64,000 bases of DNA, taken from positions 13,785,064 through 13,849,063 of the forward strand of contig VZSR01001479.1 of assembly GCA_013398615.1 (NCBI GenBank). Reading direction: 5' to 3'. The first letter of the stretch is position 1, and each line of letters begins with the position of its first letter. The notes beneath the pieces were generated by a model, which saw only the letters and a list, made by a program, of their open reading frames with translations, did not search any database and was not told the origin of the DNA. Source of the DNA: Brachypodius melanocephalos. Taxonomy: Eukaryota; Chordata; Aves; Passeriformes; Pycnonotidae. Both the position numbers and the translations under genes were made by a program. Below are positions 1 through 9,834 of the stretch, in pieces.

Positions 1-3000
1 CTGTCACTTTGAATGACACAAAAATATTTTTATAAGCTTAATGAGTGACACAAAACTTGAAATTTGCTTTATAAGCTTTGCCAACCCTCCTTCTTTCCCA
101 TGAACAGTGACCACGTATCATCAGACACAAAAAACTAAGACTCCATCAACAGCAAACATTGGACAATGTTTCTTTCAGCTCTTGTATTGTGACTAATTTT
201 GTGTCCCAGAAAACACAGGCGTCATAAAAACACACAAGATAAATATGTCTGGGCTACTTTGGACCAATTTTAAACTGGACAGTCCATAAGAGACAACACC
301 TGAGAACAGGCTCAAATTTAAAACTGAGTAACTATCTCAAACATAAGAGCACACCAGGAAGGACTGTATTTCAGGTAAGCAAAGAGGCTAATATGTGCTT
401 ACATAAAAAGTAAATCATCAGTACAGATCTTAAATCACTGAGGCTGTGTGCTCTTGGAAAAAAATTCTACCCAGTATACAAATAGTTGGATTTTCTGCTA
501 TTTTCAGCTTTTGACTGGCTCTGCATCTACTCCCATGCACTAAATATAGCCACACAGTAATTTCAAGGGATCGAGAAAGCTATGACAAAATAGTCTTTCA
601 AGAACTCTTCCTGCTGGGTATAAATGATAAAAATTCTGCTGATTCCCCCTGCCATATGTCGACGGACAACACATATGTCACCCGTGACAGCTGCACTCTC
701 TCAGCCAGAAGTGCTGATGAGCAAGGACTGATCCACTCCTAATAAACTAGCTAGAAACAGCAACACTGGCAAATGAGAAGCAAATGCATTAAGAGCACAC
801 TCTTTGTGTTTCTCCCTTTTGAAGCCCACTAGTTCCATACTACTCTTTAGTTACAATATGCACTGATATGAGAAATGCAATTTCCATTAGCTATAACAAA
901 TAGTTATGCTTATTTTTCACCTTCATGGGAGGTACAGGAAGCAAGAGACAACCAGGCTCAGATTCCACTAGTACTACATTACCATTACATTACTGCCATT
1001 TGCATTTCATCATCCTAACTTCATTCCCATAAGACCATTTACATCTTGCAGGATGTTCTTCCCCAAATCCCTCCATTTCCTGCCCCTCCCTCTCCTCATC
1101 ACACAAAAAAGCAGTCACAGTGCCAATATACAGCCTCTGGTATGTGGCAGTTTCCACTTTCTGCCAAGATGTTCCACACATTTAATTCTGAGGTGAAAGT
1201 ACTTTCCTAAGATTTCACTTCCCTGCAGCCTCTGTAAATGACCGTCAAGCGTAACAGTTCCTCTCATGAATTATTTCCACATACTTCATTGTGAGTTACA
1301 TGCAAAATATCTCTGCTTCACCACAAATAAAGGCAGTCTTTCCTAGGAATATGACTGTCATTGAGATACGAGAATGCAAAACTCCAGCTAAGGTGATTGC
1401 ATACTGAAAACACTTTTCATTTAGTAACATACAAGTGTAGTAGGATAAATGGATCTGTAAGATAAGGAGAAAATAACACTGATTAACTTCTCTGAGGTGC
1501 TGGTCTCCTGATTGCTGCTTAAAGACAAAGTCTCAACAGTTGAGCCTGAACTCAACCAGATTTACTAAAGCTAACGAAGTCATGGGAATCCTCAGCTTTC
1601 TCCTTTCTCCTTTACTCCTTTACTCAGTTTGCTCCTTTGTTGTTTCTTCTGGAGAACAAGAGAGGGAGACAAAACAAAAATTTCTATTAATATCAATTGG
1701 ACTGCTGTGTTGAACATGGCTTAATGTTTTTCAGTTCTAGGAGTTGAATAAGGAATAAGGTAAAAGCTCTAACTAGTGAAACAAGGGGCAAGGTGATAAA
1801 TTTCAAACAAGTGTCAGCTCCTAGTCAGGGACAGAGAACATGTGAGATGAGATTTGAGTGCCTTACCCTGAACTTCTGGTTAGATTTAAAATTCTCAGTG
1901 GGATGACTCATCCTGATCTGGACATGGCTACCAGTCCTCTCTCACTTTCAAAGCATGAAGAATCTCTTAGGAGATTAGCTAGAACATGCTCACAGGAGAC
2001 CTAACAGTTACAGAAACTGCATGAAACCCAACAGGCTTGATTAAAAGCAGCAATTCCCATTGTGGAAACTCACACAGAAGCAATACTCCTGCACTGGTCC
2101 CTCCCAGATGGAAGAATTTTGTTATTTCCAAGTTGCAGAATTTTGCTATTTCCAGCTTGCAGAAGCTGTTGTAAAGCCTGTGGTGCAATTCATACACTTC
2201 TTATGATTTGCTGTTCAAGTGTCTATAAATGGTCATCAATTACTGTTATGAGTGACTTCATATCCATCTGAAAAAATACACAACCAAAATTCTAATGGGG
2301 ATTAGAGGGTCAGCTCCTAGAAATACCTGTCAATAAGCAGTGATCTCCAACAGCCTCCTGGCAGGAGGTACCTGTAGCCAGCACAGAGTTACAACATCCA
2401 CCAGAGGGACCATTTAGAGGCTCAAATGGAAACAGGCAATTGAAGTTCTCCATAAACTAGTCACTGAGGTTGCTGTGAGAAACACAGACACATCATTTAC
2501 TTGTGAAGCTTTATAGAGTATGGATTCACAAGGATTTCTCAAAATGAAACACTTCTAAACAGTTACAGTTTCTACATGTCCATGAGGCGGGTGAGGAAAC
2601 GTTGGGAGCAGTAAACGGAGGTGCTCTCAAACCTTTAAGTGGTCTCTAACAGGAAGGAGTGGAATTACTGACTTGCCCAACCTTTACATAGCCCTGGAGC
2701 CACACGAACTCCCTCACAGCTCTTTCTGAAACCTTGAACAAAAGAGAGACAGAGTAACATGGACTGGCATTACCAACTTGTTCCTTCCACTGTCTTACAG
2801 GATTGTTAGTCCTGGAGCTGGATGTGCTTAAGCAGAGCTAAGTAGGTACATAAATTACCCTCAGGAAGCTTAGAAAAGCAAGGTGCTATTCAGGCTGAAC
2901 CGAGAACTCACTCAGCACTCACTTCACAGTGGGTAAGGCTCCTTATAGAAAGCTCTGAAATTAGGCAAATATGATTCATGTTTGGTTTCTAGCTTCCAGG

Positions 3001-4013
3001 CATAGAGTTTCTAAGTGTATTTGTTGTTAAATAAATACAGACACCAAGTTCAAGACGCACTACCACAAAGCTGTTAGATTATTTGTTCTCCTGAATTATG
3101 CATTACTTTCCCATAGTATGCAGTTTTTCTGACACTAGTACCCCATAAAGCCAAAATTCCAGCATGTCTATATGCCATATGGACCAGCTTCTCCAAACGT
3201 CTGCTCCTCATGGAAATTCTATTTGTTTTCCTATTGATTTTATTATGTTTAACAGCATACTAAATCATTCCTGAGGTTGACATGTTTCTGGAAAATTGAT
3301 ATATGCTGTCTAAAACTGCCTGAGGCAGGAATAAAACCAAAACAAATGGCTTCTTTTAAACTCTTGTTTTGCATTACTACAGCCAGGCATACAAGTGCCA
3401 TCTTGCTTTGTAGAAGAATTCTTTTCCTTTGTGTAATATCTGAAGCACAGGAAATCTTTAGAAGCTCTTCTTATGGGTCTGCATATCAGGGGAAGGCGAT
3501 TGCAAAACACCAGACTATTTGAGTGAGATCGGGACTAAAAAGGCAGATTGTCATCCAAGACCAACGGGCTGAATTTTCTCTCTGGGGAGAAGTGGAACTA
3601 CACTGCAAGGCGTGTGGATGCCTTGGAATCTACAGCCTAAGGCAAAAGTAGAATTTTTAGTGAGACCTAAAGATTTGTATTTACTTCTTCTGAGAAACTG
3701 TACTTTGAAGAAATTAAAATCAGGAGGAAGCAGGGGTGTGTTTGTTTGTTCAAAATTTTGAAGACATCACCATTAAGCAGCACTGAATTTGTTTCAAAGA
3801 CTGGACAGGATTTCAAAGAGGAAAAAGCATCCAGGAAAAAAAAATCATGTCTTGGTTCAGAAACTAAAGATGAATTACAGAAAACAGTTTTGATGGTTTG
3901 CCGTCAGAAATCTGAACACCACAAGAATTCAAGATGAAAACTGAGACTTAGATTAAGAATAAATAAATTTTGAAACTCCAAAGATCTGACAAAACCTAAG
4001 AAGTTCATATGTA
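1..4013. other. Intergenic DNA downstream of SRBD1
   Basis: This stretch is AT-rich non-coding DNA. No open frame in it resembles a protein I recognise, and I see no splice-bounded coding block on either strand. It lies beyond the 3' end of SRBD1, which is transcribed leftwards. The only internal structure I noticed is a short 24-bp direct duplication at 2113-2160. In mammals the neighbour on this side is SIX2/SIX3, so distal regulatory DNA is possible, but nothing here shows it directly. Confidence 0.6.
2113..2160. repeat. 24-bp tandem duplication
   Basis: Two adjacent 24-bp units (2113-2136 and 2137-2160) share the pattern agaattttg.tatttcca and end in ttgc. They differ at three positions, and a third unit begins (agaag) and stops. 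This looks like a simple local duplication with no sign of function. Confidence 0.7.
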
Positions 4014-4122
4014 NNNNNNNNNNNNNNNNNNNNNNNNNNNNNNNNNNNNNNNNNNNNNNNNNNNNNNNNNNNNNNNNNNNNNNNNNNNNNNNNNNNNNNN
4101 NNNNNNNNNNNNNNNNNNNNNN
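4014..4122. other. Assembly gap (109 N)
   Basis: A run of 109 undetermined bases. The flanks are ordinary AT-rich DNA. The real length of the missing sequence is unknown, and any translated frame crossing it is meaningless. Confidence 0.99.
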
Positions 4123-5273
4123 TTTTTGAGATGTAGTTAAGGCACTGCACTAGCTGACAAATAATGGGATTACATTTGCAGAGCTACAGACATTTAAGAC
4201 ATATGACATGAAGTCATATACTTCCCATTTTGGTGTGGTTAAAAAAATTTGAAGAGACAGACATGGTTGTCTCCTACAGTCCCTATGACGACACAAGAAA
4301 AGCTGCTAAGTTCCACTACAGAGAGAGCAAACTACTTATGAGTATGTACACTGAATTGTGGATCAGTCCTCTGAGTAGACAAAATGCCTCCTGTGAATTA
4401 ACAGTGAGAAGAATAGCCTCAAGATGCCTTGCATTTAGAGAATTTCATGATAATCCAAGAGACATACACAAAAATGCAAAAGATGTTACAGTCGTCACGA
4501 TATTACAGATTAAAAAATTAATTCCAGTAACAAACAAAATACCACAGAAAGAGAAAATACTCTATATTATTCACTAAATTGAGCTTCAGGAAACCAAGTT
4601 TTTTTCCTCCTTAGAGAAGGCCAAGAAATCCAGTTGATTTGCTAAGTGCTTAGATACTGCAGAGATCATATATAAAGTTTAACACAAATCGTTCTACTCA
4701 TGGACATACTGCTGTAAGTGAATGTATCACCTGCAGAAAAATAATTTCAACTTCTTTGCTTTGCATCTGTTTTCCAAAACATTAACATGGTATCACAGTT
4801 TCTAATTTCATAACAACAAAACCTACCTTGCAGAAGTATTACAGAAAAAATTCAAAAGGCCTGCAAAACATGATTTCAAGCTGCACTGACTTTATTGTAA
4901 TAGAAAATAGTTATCTTTTCTTCAGTGAGCAAATGCAGTGAAGTTAGTAAGATCTGTCTTACTTTTTTCCACATGCTAAATGATTCTTTAATCTCCAAAA
5001 TACACTGTCTACAGCTGGCTCATCATTTTGAAAACTAAAGCACAGATCTGGGAGATTAAACCATGCTAACCTTTTCCTAACTCATGCATAGACCCTGTGC
5101 CAGCAGCTATTGGACATTTGTAGTTAGAAACCTTGTCATCAAAGATGTTTGACACTTGCTATAGTACATTTGGGCTCATCTGTGGCAGACCAGAGCTTCT
5201 GCCAACCTACAGGCAACTTTGATGACTGCAAAGGAATAAATTCCCAACACACCAAAAATTGCCTGGAAAGACT
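4123..5273. other. Intergenic DNA, no gene seen
   Basis: AT-rich sequence between the gap and a microsatellite. A 115-codon open frame on the plus strand (4230-4577) has no recognisable motif and no coding-like composition, so I treat it as chance. Confidence 0.5.
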
Positions 5274-5322
5274 ACACACACACACACATACACACAGATA
5301 TATCTGTATATATATATATCTA

Positions 5323-5359
<37 letters not shown>

Positions 5360-5360
5360 C
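5274..5360. repeat. Compound (CA)n-(TA)n-(TC)n-(TA)n microsatellite
   Basis: Successive blocks of alternating CA (5274-5296), TA (about 5299-5319), TC (about 5321-5340) and TA (5341-5359) dinucleotides. Short open frames on both strands across it encode only alternating residues (YIYIYI, THTHTH, RERERE) and are artefacts of the repeat. It is likely to vary in length between individuals. Confidence 0.97.
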
Positions 5361-5488
5361 TGCTGTTGTTGGAAACTAATCTTCCAATATACCTGTCCTT
5401 TGCAAACTTGGCTCAAGAGGTAAATCCTTTGAAACACTACCAAAAAACCACAAAACTAAGAAATCTCTAGTTAGAAGAAACAAACCTC

Positions 5489-5493
5489 CTGTG
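5489..5493. repeat. Target-site duplication, left copy (CTGTG)
   Basis: These five bases directly abut the LTR end at 5494 and are repeated exactly at 6291-6295. They define the insertion site, and their identity suggests the insertion is not extremely old. Confidence 0.8.
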
Positions 5494-6290
5494 TGTTGGG
5501 GGTTAGATTTGTTTCTTTTTTACTTATAGATTTTTTTCCCATAAGTTGCTAAGAAACTAACTACTGGACACTTACAGGTATTTCAGCAGAACCAAGGGGC
5601 CAAAGGAGAGGAGCTTCACTTCTTTGGGCTCTGGGAGTTTCTCTTGGAGGGGGAAGATACCTGAGTTTTGGGGGGCAGAAAAAGGACAGGGCTGGGGGCA
5701 GCTTCTCACTCCTGCTCTGGGCTGCCTGCTGCAGGAGTTCACTGTCACCACCAAGTCTGGTCCTGGGAAATCTACCATCATCTGCTCGTGTGCCCAGGAA
5801 TTCTGAGCTGCCTCCTCCTGCCCTGCTGGAGTGGGCTGACCCTGTCCTGCCTCTGCCCTTTCTTCAGCACTGCTTTGAGGCTTTTTGCTACTCTGTGGCC
5901 TCGCATTGCCCTGCCCTGCCGGGACATCCCTGCCATTCCAGCCACCACTGCTGAGCTTCTGATACATCTTATCTACCAGCCTGGGCTTTTCCACTGTTCC
6001 AGCTTGGTGCTCTGAGTCCTGCAGGGGCACCAAGATCAGACAGTCCCAGGCTTTGTGAAGCAAAGCCCCTTGAGGTTCCTGGTTCTGTTTATTATTAATG
6101 CTGCAGTTGTTGTTTTTTTTGCCTTGTTATACATACCAGTAAAGAACTGCTATTCCTATCCCCATACCTCTGCCTGAAAGCCCCTTTAATTTTCTAAATT
6201 ATAATAATTTGGAGGGAGGGGGTTTGAATTCTCCATTCCAAGGGAGGCTCTGCCCCTCCCTAGTAGACACCTGTCTTTCAAACAAAGACA
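5494..6290 (-). mobile_element. Solo LTR of an avian endogenous retrovirus (ERVL-like)
   Basis: A 797-bp element that is GC-richer than its surroundings. Read on the minus strand it begins TGTCTTTG and ends CCCCAACA, the expected TG...CA retroviral LTR ends. It is flanked by a perfect 5-bp direct repeat, CTGTG, at 5489-5493 and 6291-6295, which marks target-site duplication on integration. A 5-bp duplication is usual for ERVL-class and some other elements. On the minus strand a TATA-like stretch lies near 6195-6210 and an AATAAA at 6093-6088. The start, with its block of Cs before the AT-rich stretch, resembles an LTR family I associate with passerine genomes; that is recalled and was not searched. 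No second LTR or internal gag-pol sequence lies nearby, so recombination probably left a solo LTR. The 163-codon minus-strand open frame inside (5572-6063) is non-coding LTR sequence. Confidence 0.85.
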
Positions 6291-6295
6291 CTGTG
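6291..6295. repeat. Target-site duplication, right copy (CTGTG)
   Basis: The exact partner of the copy at 5489-5493, directly abutting the other LTR end at 6290. Confidence 0.8.
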
Positions 6296-6428
6296 CTAGG
6301 CATTCCTAGCAGGAAACAGGGAGCATTCAAAGTGTTAGTGATTAAGCACTGTGCTGGAAAGAAAGACAACTAGGACTGTTAAACCACTTCTAGAACCAGG
6401 ACACTGAGAAAAGATGGACAGAAATGTT

Positions 6429-6434
6429 TTTATT
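6429..6434 (-). terminator. Candidate SRBD1 polyadenylation signal
   Basis: TTTATT on the plus strand reads AATAAA on the minus strand, about 670 bases beyond the SRBD1 stop codon. It is the first canonical hexamer I found downstream of the stop and lies before the LTR. A second AATAAA at 6093-6088 lies inside the LTR and could act as an alternative. Hexamers of this kind are common in AT-rich DNA, so this is a weak call. Confidence 0.3.
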
Positions 6435-7106
6435 TTGCAGGAGTATAGAACAACACAAATGTGTTTTGGAACAAATTTCCTTAATACTGCAAGGTACATC
6501 CAACTGTGTCAATCCATGATAATTGAACAAGCAAAAATAATACAGGTAAACAGACCTCATAATAATGTTGGTCAAATAAATTAAATATAACTATTTCTGA
6601 ACCATCAATAGTTTTAGATGCTTTCTCCTCAGTCTACTTTTGATACGATGTCATTACCACTTAACTTAAAAAGACAACATTTTCCTACCACTAGGAGCCC
6701 TCTTTTAGACTGTCAACCAGCAAACAGGCAAACTGAATGGCTGTTTCTTGGGAGGGGAACTATATATATGTCTCTTCGTGCAGTACTAACTGAAGATTAA
6801 GCAAATCTTACACAGACAACAGATAAGAGATCTGTCTGACAGCCCACTGGAATTTCATTTGCTCTGCAGACAAAACAAGGTTGCTTGGAGGTAATCCAAA
6901 AACCTGTTCCAACAATTATTAACTGAAAAGATGCAAGAAATGTGGTAAAACTGTTAAACTAAAAAAAAAAAAAAAAAAAAAGGAAAAAAAAAGCGCAAGG
7001 CGCTGAAGGTTTCAAAATGTGTTCATTTTCAATATTCATTGAGTCTCCATAACCTTGCTGACATTCCTTACCCTTTAAAGTCAAGGCTCAATTACTGAAA
7101 CCCCTC
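6435..7106 (-). other. SRBD1: Probable SRBD1 3' UTR
   Basis: The stretch between the SRBD1 stop codon and the candidate polyadenylation signal. It has no coding frame and includes an A-run on the plus strand (U-run in the transcript) at 6961-6992. Its extent is inferred only from the AATAAA position. Confidence 0.3.
6961..6992. repeat. Poly-A run
   Basis: Twenty-one A, two G, then nine A, on the plus strand. It could be a simple homopolymer or the tail of a degraded retroposon; I see no identifiable element attached to it. Confidence 0.8.
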
Positions 7107-7396
7107 TCATAAAACACGAATAAGATCCAATGTTATCCTCAATCGAGGAATATCAACATTAAGCACTTTAACTTCCACTCTTTCTCCAGGACCTAGGCCC
7201 AGGCTTCTTCTCTTCTTCACTTTAGAGAGTTTTGCTTCTGTTATGCTCCGCACTGGAATCAAACCTGCTTTTCCAACGCCAATATCAACAAAAACTCCAA
7301 ATGGCGTTGCATTTTCAACTTTTCCAGTCAAAACAGCACCAACACTTAAGTCTTCAAAGCAGACAATGCTTCTCTTGAAGTCAGGTTTATCAAAAT
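7107..7396 (-). CDS. SRBD1: SRBD1 terminal coding exon (S1 RNA-binding domain, stop)
   Basis: This is the last coding exon. The acceptor on the minus strand is TTTCTTTAACAG ending at 7397. The first two bases complete an Asp codon begun in the previous exon, giving DFDKPDFKR. It encodes the C-terminal S1 domain, an OB-fold that binds RNA: VGAVLTGKVENATPFGVFVD followed by VGKAGLIP, a basic stretch KKRRSLGLGPGERVEVKVL, and the closing strand IPRLRITLDLIRVL before TGA at 7109-7107. The GxVxxxxxFGxFVD and GLIP pattern is typical of S1 domains, and the protein ends a few residues after the fold. The bacterial homologue Tex carries its S1 domain in the same place and needs it for nucleic acid binding. 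The biochemical role of SRBD1 in animals is poorly known. The exon is 290 bp and intact. Confidence 0.97.
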
Positions 7397-9649
7397 CTGT
7401 TAAAGAAACACGAAACACAAATAAGACTCTGGAGAAAAAGGGTTTTTAAGAGTTGTTTCCAGATGATTGTTTCTAATTAATAAGTCATCTCAAGGTACCT
7501 CTTAGGTCTCCAACACTGTTTTTTGTCTTTTTAAATAAAGACCCATCTGTGATAAAAAACTTGTTTCTTATATTTTGGGAATCACTTTAAAAGACTTAGA
7601 TTATTGAAGTAGTAAGTATAGTGAATTTTTATTGTTATGAAACTATCATAAGGGGATCAGAAGCATGTTGTTAAATTTTGTCAGAACTAGGGAGAAAAGC
7701 CATGACGTGACTCAAGCTACATCAATTATACATGAAATTCTACTCCTATAGAAATTTCTACACATTCACAGGAAGATGAATACTCAGTTTCATCACACAC
7801 TAAAAGAAAAGTTAACAATGCACTGTTCTTAGGGTTGCTGTTCGTCTGCACCATGACATCACAAAAGCTTCATCACACTGCTGCTTTGCACCAACAACTT
7901 GAAAATCACACAGGCATGACCATAAGAAGGGATTGTACTGGGATATTAATGTTCACATTCTGCATTTAAGTGCACATATAGATTTTTTTAAACTCTTATT
8001 TCCCTACCACTTTCTGCTTCTGCAGAAAACCCTTCTGAGCCATCTCAACAATTCCTCTTTCAATCTTTTCCTACCATTGTTTTACCTTTCCAAAATATAA
8101 TAAGGACTGAGGTTTTCCACAAGGAGCATCACCAAACCAGAACTGCAATAATTTTTCTCTGTTTGCTTTTGAGAAATAAAATTCAGCCTGAACAAATTTA
8201 TAGCTAAAATGCACTGGAATTTAATCAATCTGTGGATCTGTATTGGCTTTACATGGCAATGTTTTGGTAGGTGTGTGTGTGGGCTACAGTGAGTAGCGGC
8301 TTCTGCAGCTTTGCCTGTGTCCAGTAGATCCACTGCTGTCCAATGTCAAGCCCGTTAAAAATGGTGGTAAGTGCCTCTGGGATAAAATATTTTAATAAGA
8401 AAAAAACCCCCCTGTGCAACAGCAATCGCTGCCCAAGAAAGAGAAGTAAGCATATGTGACAGAAACAGCTCTGCAGATATCAAGGGAAGGAGGAGGAAGA
8501 GCTCCAGATGCCAGAGCTGATTCCCATGCAGTTCATGGAGGGCTCTACACCAGAACAGGCGGATGCCCAAAAGAAGGCTGTGACCCTGTGGGAAGTCCAC
8601 ACTGGAGCAGGTTTTCTGGCAGGACTTGCGGCCTCATTAGGGAACAATGAAATTCTGTTTCCAAAGGACTTCACTCCATGGAAGGGACCCATGCTGGAGC
8701 AGTTCATGAAGAACTGTCGCCCGTGGGAAGAACACATGATGGAGAAATCCATACAACTACACATGGCTACCAGGCTGCCTTCTTCAGCCACAGAGTCTGT
8801 CTAAAGCAATACTGAATGTCCTAGATCAGCAGAATATGAATATTTACACTGAAGACTCTCTCTTTTGCTTTTATGTCTTCCTATGTTAATAACTTATCCT
8901 ACTGTCATTTAGATATGAGATCCCCAGAACAAATTGAGATATACAAAATACACATTTTCAAGATCACTAGTGGGGAATATTTAAGAAATAATCACAGAAA
9001 CCATTAATGAACTAAAAAAGGGGGACAGAAATGTTGCTTTAGTTGTTTTTTAAGCATAGGTTCATTATTTGTTATTACAAGCCTGCATCTTTGCTGTCTA
9101 CCTTTATCTCCTGCTGTTTTAAGAGAATCCAGCTGTAAGTTTCATTACACAACAACATCCCCAGACGTTTTACTTCATCTTTCTTTACCCCAAACTGTTC
9201 AGTACCACCGCAGGTTTTAACCAGGATAGGTCCTGAGCCACATGTATCAGTTACACTGCTCTCCCAGAAACCAGGGCAATAAAAGAGCAGAACTACACAC
9301 GACTGCTCCACAGCACTTTATTGCTACTGTTTCACCTTGGTCTCAGCATTCCCATCTGAGATGGAGAGCCAACGCAGATTCAATCAGTAGAGAATCAGAA
9401 ATTGAAATTATTTCATTTGTTAACAGCCATACAACTCCCCCTTCCTACGGCTGAAAATGCCATGATTTAAGACAGGATTCACACTCCTTAGCTACAAAAC
9501 TGAAAAGAAACATCTGACCATGATATAGCCCTTACCTTAACTGAGAAAAGAAATTGAGTTACAAGTCCATGAAAATCTACTACTGATTTTAGAAGAAGAA
9601 AACATGCTGTTTTAAAGCAGATATGTAGAAAAAGCAAACTGAGGTTTAC
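7397..9649 (-). other. SRBD1: SRBD1 intron (2.25 kb, phase 1)
   Basis: Bounded by a GTAAAC donor (9649 leftwards) and an ACAG acceptor at 7397. It contains the repeat-like block at about 8465-8790. Other open frames in it (for example 8082-8333 and 9075-9311, minus strand) look like chance. Confidence 0.9.
8465..8790 (+). repeat. Avian interspersed repeat fragment with degenerate internal repeats
   Basis: This block is richer in GC than the intron around it. It contains a recurring degenerate module of the form tgGGAAG..CCCAYRCTGGAGcag at about 8588-8610, 8679-8702 and 8723-8745, interspersed with gcaggact.g and agttcatgaagaactg. I recall similar GGGACCCACGCTGGAGCAG arrays as interspersed repeats in bird genomes, possibly the 5' part of a LINE or an ERV. 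The family is not certain. It gives a 98-codon open frame on the plus strand (8508-8804), whose repeated W-E and EQFMKNC segments reflect the repeat and not a gene. Confidence 0.5.
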
Positions 9650-9834
9650 CTGTTCGGATGTCATAGCCTTCAGGCTGAGTGAGACCATCAATGATCAGCT
9701 GCAGTGTGTGCACGGTGGTATTGAGCCTTTTGGCTGTGCCTTCCAGCCCTTCCTTTTGAATTACCGCATTTACTTTTGGCTGCATATCTGATTTTCCTAT
9801 GTCATTTGCATTTCCTCCAATGAGAGATAAAAAC
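9650..9834 (-). CDS. SRBD1: SRBD1 penultimate coding exon (helical region before S1)
   Basis: A 185-bp exon with acceptor TTTGAATTTCCTAG before 9834 and donor CAG|GTAAAC at 9650/9649. One base completes an Arg codon from the preceding exon, 61 codons follow, and one base passes on. It encodes FLSLIGGNANDIGKSDMQPK onward to QLIIDGLTQPEGYDIRT. This is the helical region between the Tex helix-hairpin-helix part and the S1 domain, which in Tex-family proteins contributes to the elongated scaffold. The reading frame is intact. The join to the last exon reads YDIRT-D-FDKPDF, which fits my recollection of vertebrate SRBD1. Confidence 0.96.

Noticed and set aside
3953..4150. Open frame across the N gap
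   Set aside because: Most of it is undetermined sequence.
4230..4577. 115-codon plus-strand open frame
   Set aside because: No domain, no coding-like composition, and AT-rich surroundings; most likely chance.
5149..5443. Open frames of 76 and 78 codons on both strands
   Set aside because: Their middle is translation of the compound dinucleotide repeat.
5572..6063. 163-codon minus-strand open frame
   Set aside because: It lies wholly inside the solo LTR, which is defined by exact ends and target duplication. LTRs of this kind are not expected to encode protein, and the product has no retroviral or host domain.
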